A DNA stretch of 64,000 bases from Cryptomeria japonica (taxonomy: Eukaryota > Streptophyta > Pinopsida > Cupressales > Cupressaceae). Shown here in pieces: positions 58,372-64,000 of the stretch; position 1 is the first letter of the stretch; every line of letters starts with the position of its first letter. The stretch covers positions 230,414,803 to 230,478,802 of the forward strand of contig NC_081415.1 of NCBI RefSeq assembly GCF_030272615.1. The letters are read 5' to 3'. Made by a program: the position numbers and the translations under genes. The notes under the pieces are model-generated. The model did no database searches and was not told the origin of the DNA. It saw only the letters and a list, made by a program, of their open reading frames with translations.

Positions 58372-61197
58372 TGTACACCTAGGAAGATGTGCAAAATTGT
58401 GGTTTCAGCCACAGTGCGTGAGTGTAAAACTCTCCTAATTTAGGGAAGGCTCCCCCTCTACTATTACTAACACTAATCTAATTTGGGTGGGATGACATCT
58501 TATTCTCTTTCTTCATAACATACGATATTATTTCTCTTATTTCAAAAAAGAAGTTATAACAACAACAATAAATACAAAAATGAAACTTTTTGTAGGATTT
58601 TTAGAACATAAAGGGAAGCAAAGTTTCCATGAAAGCACAAAGAATTTTGTCACTTCCTCGAGATAGGAAAATAGAAATGAAAGCACAAAGTCTTCAACAC
58701 TTCTATAGTCCTATCAACCTTCTCAAAATGATAACAGTGTATAACACACAACAGGTCAAAGTCTATCTATATGATGCACTTCACCTTACATGCACAAGTC
58801 TTAAAAATAAAAGCAACATAAAGTCTATAAGTTATCTCCTTACTTGACATTTCTACACTAGCTTCAATTGTGATAAGTAGCTCAAAGTCTACAGTATCAA
58901 ATATGAAAACCAATCTAAAACTCCAAACGCAACAAGCAACTCAAAGTCGGCAAGATTGATCTTGAATCGCTCTTGTATAACACCTCAAAATTCATCATCA
59001 ATCTCCAAAAATTATCGTCACATGACACCTTGAATCAACACAAAGTTTGAAAGCAATTTGCCTCTTTTAATTAATTGCAATCTGATTCACAACTAAGCTC
59101 AAAGTCGTAAAGTGCACATACAAATTGGTAGAGTCTTGTTGCATTACCAAAAGATATAGATTACAATAAACCCCCTCAAGTATTTATAGGAGTGGAGCCT
59201 TGAGAAAAAGGTGGGAGGATGCCAACTAACTTGAGAAATTCTCTCAACCACCATGACTTATTCCAACTACAGTCCTAATTTAACTCAACTTGTAGTTGCT
59301 TTATATGTAATTACATTTTACAAAAATGCAAGTAAAAGTGGAACTTGCAATTACAAAACTCATTTTTACATGTAACTTATCAAAACAAAATTACAAATGC
59401 ATAATTGAATCTATTATGTGTCTAAATACATGACTCTAACTACATCATCCTTTATATGTGATGATCTTCATGTTGCTTTAAGATTAGTGAAGACATCTTG
59501 AACCAGAATGAGAATTTGCATCCTTAATGATCTTTGTGTTCTTGGCCAACGAACTTCAACCTTATCATAGGCTTGGGGTAGTACCATTTCTTCAGGAAGG
59601 AAATTATTCTCTTTGTTGTGTTCTTTTTCCATGCTTGATTCACTTTGTCACTAGATGACTTCATGAGGATTATTGACCCTTGGGTTACTCCATGAATTAC
59701 TATTGTATCTCTTCTTCTTTTGTTCACTGATGAAGAACCCATAACACCTTATTCAAGATGAAATTGTTATAAAATAATGTCCATGCATTGACTTGTTGGT
59801 TTGATAGATCATGTGTGTAAACAAGATTGATAAGGGAAGGGATAAATTAATGCAAAAATGGTCTCACAAGTGAATTTTGGGTTTTGAGGATTGCATTACA
59901 TGTGTAGAAAAACAAGAGCATTGACTTGCAATTGTGGAGAATGGACATGATATTTCATGTGTAATGGGAAAATACAAGTTTTCACTTGTAATTGGTTCAT
60001 AGAGACTCATTTTCACAAGTGTTTTGTAGTGCATTTTGGACCAATTTTTGGTTTTGGAAGGCTGAATGCAAGTGCAAGTATAAGGAAAAACTTTTACACA
60101 ATCACTTGTAATCGGGTCTTGAAGATCCGACTACAAGTGTTCTTTATTTGCATAGAGGGAACATTTAAAATTTGCTTATAAATGAAAGAAACTTGCAGCC
60201 ACCTTGTGGATATCTGACCATGGAGGTAAGGGCATTAAAATCAAACTCAAATCTACAAAAACGCGACAATGGTAGAGCAAAAATGGGGGATTCAATAAAG
60301 TTGCAGACCTTGCCAAATGTTCTTCATGCCAAAAATCTCTCCAATCAGAGTACATATGAGAAAGAGCAAGTTAAAAATACACAAAATCACTTGCAAAACT
60401 AATTTCGAGTTTGGGGAGACTCATTACAAGTTTGAAATAACTTGTAATTACTCATTGCAAGCATTTCGGGTTTTTCATGACCCATTACAAGTTGAAAATG
60501 TCTTGTAATGCTTCACTTGAAGCAAATCGGGTTATTTTTTGTTCATTGCAAGTTGTTTTTTGAAAATAGCTTGTAATGGGAGCTTTTAAAATCACTTTAC
60601 AAGTTTGAAAAAATGACTTAAAGGCTAATTTCAGGTTTGGGAGGACACTTTACAAGTTGAAAAGACTTGTAATTTAAAACACTCCCATTCACCTCAAAAA
60701 ATTCCTACAAACACTTAAAGTGAAAAAAGAAACATAAAGTGAAATTTAAAACTTGTAATTGCATCAAAAAGTTCTTACCTGTAGCGACTTTACTTGCAAT
60801 GACATTTAAAAGTTCCCCAACTTGCAATGACTGCTCTGAAACCCAAAATTTCACAAAAAATGGCCAAAACGAAGGCCAAAAGTAACCAAAATTTTCATAG
60901 AGATGGAAGATAATCTCGTGATTGATTTACCATCAAGAAAAATAGACTTTCCACCTTGGGAAGCATGCCCTAGATCCTTAAAATCACAATTTCGTAATAA
61001 AACTTCCTACTTGCAGTGACTGCTCTGAAACCCGAAATTGAAGAAAAACCCAACTTTAAGAAAATAAAAATTGACAAAAACGGAGGTGATGGACTTGGAT
61101 TCATCAATGGATTCCTAGGTGATGGAAAATACCTTGGAAAACATGTCTAGATCCTTAAAATCTCAAATTTCAAGCAAAAATTTGTGGGATCATCCCA
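58372..61197. mobile_element. 2.8-kb insertion with ACTTGTAAT-type motif array
   Basis: Starts TGTACACCTAGG, ends GATCATCCCA, flanked by ATTT on both sides (58368-58371, 61198-61201). TG..CA ends and a short duplication suggest an LTR-type insertion, perhaps a solo LTR or small non-coding element. No coding domain was found. From about 59290 to 61030 the motifs ACTTGTAAT, ACTTGCAAT and their complements recur about twenty times. Confidence 0.5.
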
Positions 61198-61497
61198 ATT
61201 TGTGCAAGTTCAAAAATTAGGACAACAATTAGTCAAGTGCAAATGAGATTTGTTTTAGCGTGTTTTTGTTTAAATAGTGCAAATGTTAGGTTTACTAGTG
61301 CATATGTAATGTACTTTAACACTCTTGTTGTTTGAGCCAATTTATTAATAGAGCTGCACAATTTTTGGATAATTTGATAAGTTGATGCCATGATTGATGG
61401 TTTTCAATTGATAGGAGTTTAGGGAGACCAATATAGTCTCCGAAGAGCTGACATGATAGGCGATTGAGTGCCAAAATGATGCTTAGGATAGATGCAA

Positions 61498-62667
61498 CTA
61501 TAGTTGATGATTGACTTAGACAACATTTGTTTGTTCAGGAGGATTTAGATGTCCTACAATCTCGGGAGCGATTTCCTAGGATGAGGCACTTGATACCTGA
61601 TTTAGATGTTGCAACAATTAGACATATAGATGTATGTGGTTTGAGACACCTTTTATATATGCCCGATATCAGGAGAAATAGGGGTTTATTGATGGCTCTT
61701 GTAGAGAAATGGCACAACGAGCACAACACCTTCCACTTGCCCATCGGTGAGATGAGTGTTACATTAGAGGATGTCTATAGGATTCTTGGGATTCCCATTA
61801 CTAATGAGTTGGTATAATATGACTACCATGAGATGGGTGGGACAACAACACTCCAAAGATTATTTTAGGATGAGGATATCACAAGCTCTGAGGTTTGATG
61901 GGATGACATGTTGCTTTACTATGAGTCATTGCCCTCAGTTTTAGTAGGTTTGATTGGAGGATTCATGATAGGAGATCGCGCAGGTTGTCAATTCGATGGG
62001 GTTGTATTTTAGAGGATATGATGGAGCACAAGACTTGATATACTTTGGGAGTGTGTATGCTTGCTCATTTATACCACGATCTACACTAAGTTGTTTATGA
62101 TGGCACTGCAAGTTTATCTTTTGGAGTTACCTTATTACAGATTTAGTGTTGGTAGCACATTGCTATTACTCAGCCATTACATGATCGTGTGTGGGGTGAT
62201 GGTCAGTTGTACATTTATTGTTACCAAGGTATAGTTTCCCAGCCTAGGATAGGGAAACTTGAGTACTAGAGGTATGTTTTGGACACCATTGATACGGTTA
62301 CCTGGAGACCATATGTAAACTATGAGTTGTGGTTTGATGATGTGAGGGAGCTACTAGTTGTGTTTCATAGTCGATATTTGATTAGATAGACTCCCTTTGT
62401 GATCGAGCGACAGTTTATTGGTTGGGTGCATGGATATATTGGTCACATCCAAGGGACACCACAGGGTATGGCCTTGTATGCATAGACATACAAGGCCAGA
62501 GCAGATTGGAGCCCTTCAATTTCTTTTGATATTGCCTATGTAGAGTTCATAGATATGCCTCATCAAGCATATGACCTATGGATACCGATATTAGATGTTG
62601 GGATGACAATAGATTATGCCAGATACTTTTCTGAGCATCCATTCCCTAGATTGATAGATCCAACCGA
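61498..62667 (+). pseudogene. Plant mobile domain (PMD) pseudogene
   Basis: The frame at 61527-61817 carries the PMD signature: GLRHLLYMPDI, VEKWHNEHNTFHLPIGEMSV, TLEDVYRILGIPI. Later pieces in shifting frames are also typical: HIAITQPLHDRVWGDGQLYI, YVLDTIDTVTWRPYVN, TPFVIERQFIGWVHGYI, PQGMALYA. It ends near FPRLIDPTDPSIYF. Stops at 61815, 61869 and beyond, plus frame changes, make it a pseudogene. PMD proteins occur both as host silencing/meristem factors (MAIN family) and as captured genes in MULE and gypsy transposons. The repeat-rich setting suggests the transposon form here. The start is unclear; a TTTGTTCAG acceptor just before GAGGATTTAG at 61539 is possible. Confidence 0.82.
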
Positions 62668-64000
62668 CCCATCTATTTATTTTCTCTTCCAAGGAGCCAA
62701 TGCCAAAAGCTTTAGAATAAACATATAAAAAATCACTTCTAATCCATTCAATGTTAGTATTATTAAATCCAATAGGTATATTGTCATATCTTGGGGAATT
62801 TCCATTTTTAAATGAAGTGATGATGGATTTAATTCCATCATTTATAATCATATATAAAAAAATAGAATTTTCTTCCAAAAAATTTCTACGAATTATTTTC
62901 TAGCAAAAAATTCTAGCTTCCCTAGCTTTACTGGAGTCTTCAAAGGAGAACAAAGTTTGATAGAAAGAGAAGAAAGCCTTTGTATAAATTTATTGTCATC
63001 ATAGGAGGTACCACCATATTTCACCGAACCAATTCTTTCTCTACCTCTACTTTTGTTTGATAAGGTTAAAGAAATACTCAAAGCCCTTATCCCCTCCTTT
63101 TAGCCAATTCATTTTGGTTCTAATTTTCTCCCCATGAAGTTTATACTTTATTTCTTAGTAAGGATTTGGTTATAATAAATTTCATTTTTGTTTTCACATC
63201 CTCTAAATTCAATTTTAATTCTTTTTAATAGAAATAATAACTTTTTATGCAAGAAAAGTCTAGCCTTTTTATTTCTAGAGCCTTCTCTTTTCGACCACAT
63301 TAAATAGTTTTGACTTTATAGAGACAAGCTTCCCCCATTTTTGGATAGCATATAGGTTATAGTCCATCATTTTTGCAATATTAGTACCAATTTTAATACC
63401 ATCCAAACGTGTTGGATCATTCAATAATGAGGTATTCACTTTGAAGTGAGCATGGGATCTTTTACTAACAGATTGCTCCACCACCCCAAAGTTGACTCTA
63501 GATTTAATAAGAAAGTGGTCTGACATTGATGCAGGGCAAGTAAAAACCAGTTTACCCATGTCACCCTTTAATAAAGAGAAGGTGTTTATGTTGGCATAAA
63601 ATATATCTAACCTTAAGAAAATCCTTTTACCCTTAGACTAATTATTACACCAAGTGAACCAAATACATTGAATTGAATTTTTTTCTTCTCAAGGGGATCA
63701 ATTAGAAATAATGTTCTCTTCATCTTAAACCAAAATAAAAAAATCATTACATTTTCATATAGGATCCTTACCGCTACTTTTGTTTTCCTTAAATTCTAAA
63801 TCATGTTAAAGTCCCCAACAATCACCCAAGGAACCCTAAGAAGATTAAAAGTCATCTAAAGTTAGGGATCACATCTATCTTTGTAGTTATTAGAGGCATA
63901 TATAGATGCTAATCCAAGTTGCTTATTTCAAATTCAAGGACAATCTAGAATATCCTACTGCATGGGGATATATCACATTTAACCATAGCCCCACTCTACT
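62668..64000 (-). pseudogene. LINE ORF2: endonuclease and RT entry, truncated
   Basis: On the minus strand, PWVIVGDFNMI (near 63827-63795) is the GDFN motif of the AP-type endonuclease. SMSDHFLIKSRV (about 63530-63490) is the SDH motif at its end. NIPIGFNNTNIEW (about 62790-62745) and VYSKAFGIGSLEEKIN (about 62735-62680) are the start of RT. The sequence leaves the window at 64000. It may be the upstream half of the LINE at 52900-55035, with the middle of RT lost around the intervening insertions, or a separate copy. Confidence 0.78.

Larger units (their letters stand above)
57612..62667 (+). mobile_element. Region carrying a PMD gene, split by a 2.8-kb insertion
   Basis: A TATA box (TATATATA, 57884-57891) and a leader-like stretch are followed by low-complexity DNA with repeated GTGCAT motifs (58095-58371). 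The insertion 58372-61197 comes next. The same kind of GTGCAT-rich DNA then resumes (61198-61330) and leads to the PMD pseudogene (to about 62667). The match between the two GTGCAT-rich flanks supports one original unit. Its borders are not established; LINE sequence begins at about 62668. Confidence 0.5.

Noticed and set aside
55031-62690. Single insertion between CAAGG at 55031 and CCAAGG near 62685 splitting one LINE
   Set aside because: The LINE motifs on the two sides are about 250 residues apart in the normal ORF2, so simple insertion with this duplication does not restore the gene; deletion or two copies is needed.

Overview
The window looks like intergenic DNA of a seed plant with a very large, transposon-filled genome. 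Introns are spliceosomal, Ty3/gypsy chromoviruses and L1-type LINEs are nested several layers deep, and one intact host gene has a 3.7-kb intron in AT-rich DNA. I infer a gymnosperm, probably a conifer; no single marker proves it.

Layout. (1) 1-8.1 kb: two convergent spliced genes. The plus-strand gene (450-2410) is an unrecognised three-exon gene with two premature TAG codons and one frameshift. The minus-strand gene (7621-3531) has five exons, every junction GT..AG and in the same phase, and encodes a DDE-like transposase-related protein with a single 1-bp frameshift. Perfect palindromes lie just upstream of it. Together they may be a two-gene DNA transposon.

(2) 8.8-34.3 kb: one decayed plus-strand chromovirus (H) opened by a nest of younger elements. 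A minus-strand solo LTR (S) sits in its protease (target duplication ATAGG). A minus-strand chromovirus (G, duplication CTAGT) sits in S. A plus-strand LTR element (A, duplication CATTA/CATTC) sits in the G reverse transcriptase. A second LTR element (B, duplication TTTCT) sits in the H integrase. A and B are the most interesting objects in the window. They have copia-style ends, primer site and polypurine tract, a coiled-coil Gag with CCHC knuckles, and no pol; instead they share a large second ORF of unknown function.

(3) 34.7-48.1 kb: a LINE ORF1 relic, tandem repeats, then the only host gene. This is an intact three-exon CCCH zinc-finger gene on the minus strand (47512-40256, 839 codons) with a TATA box near 48.06 kb.

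(4) 48.8-64 kb: LINE pieces on the minus strand (zf-RVT/RNase H, RT, endonuclease), an unrecognised roughly 510-codon ORF, related solo LTRs, a minus-strand solo LTR of the A/B type, a plant mobile domain (PMD) pseudogene, and a 2.8-kb insertion full of ACTTGTAAT/ATTACAAGT motifs.

No tRNA, rRNA, CRISPR or organelle block was seen. Almost all coding sequence is transposon-derived; only the CCCH gene looks like a working cellular gene.
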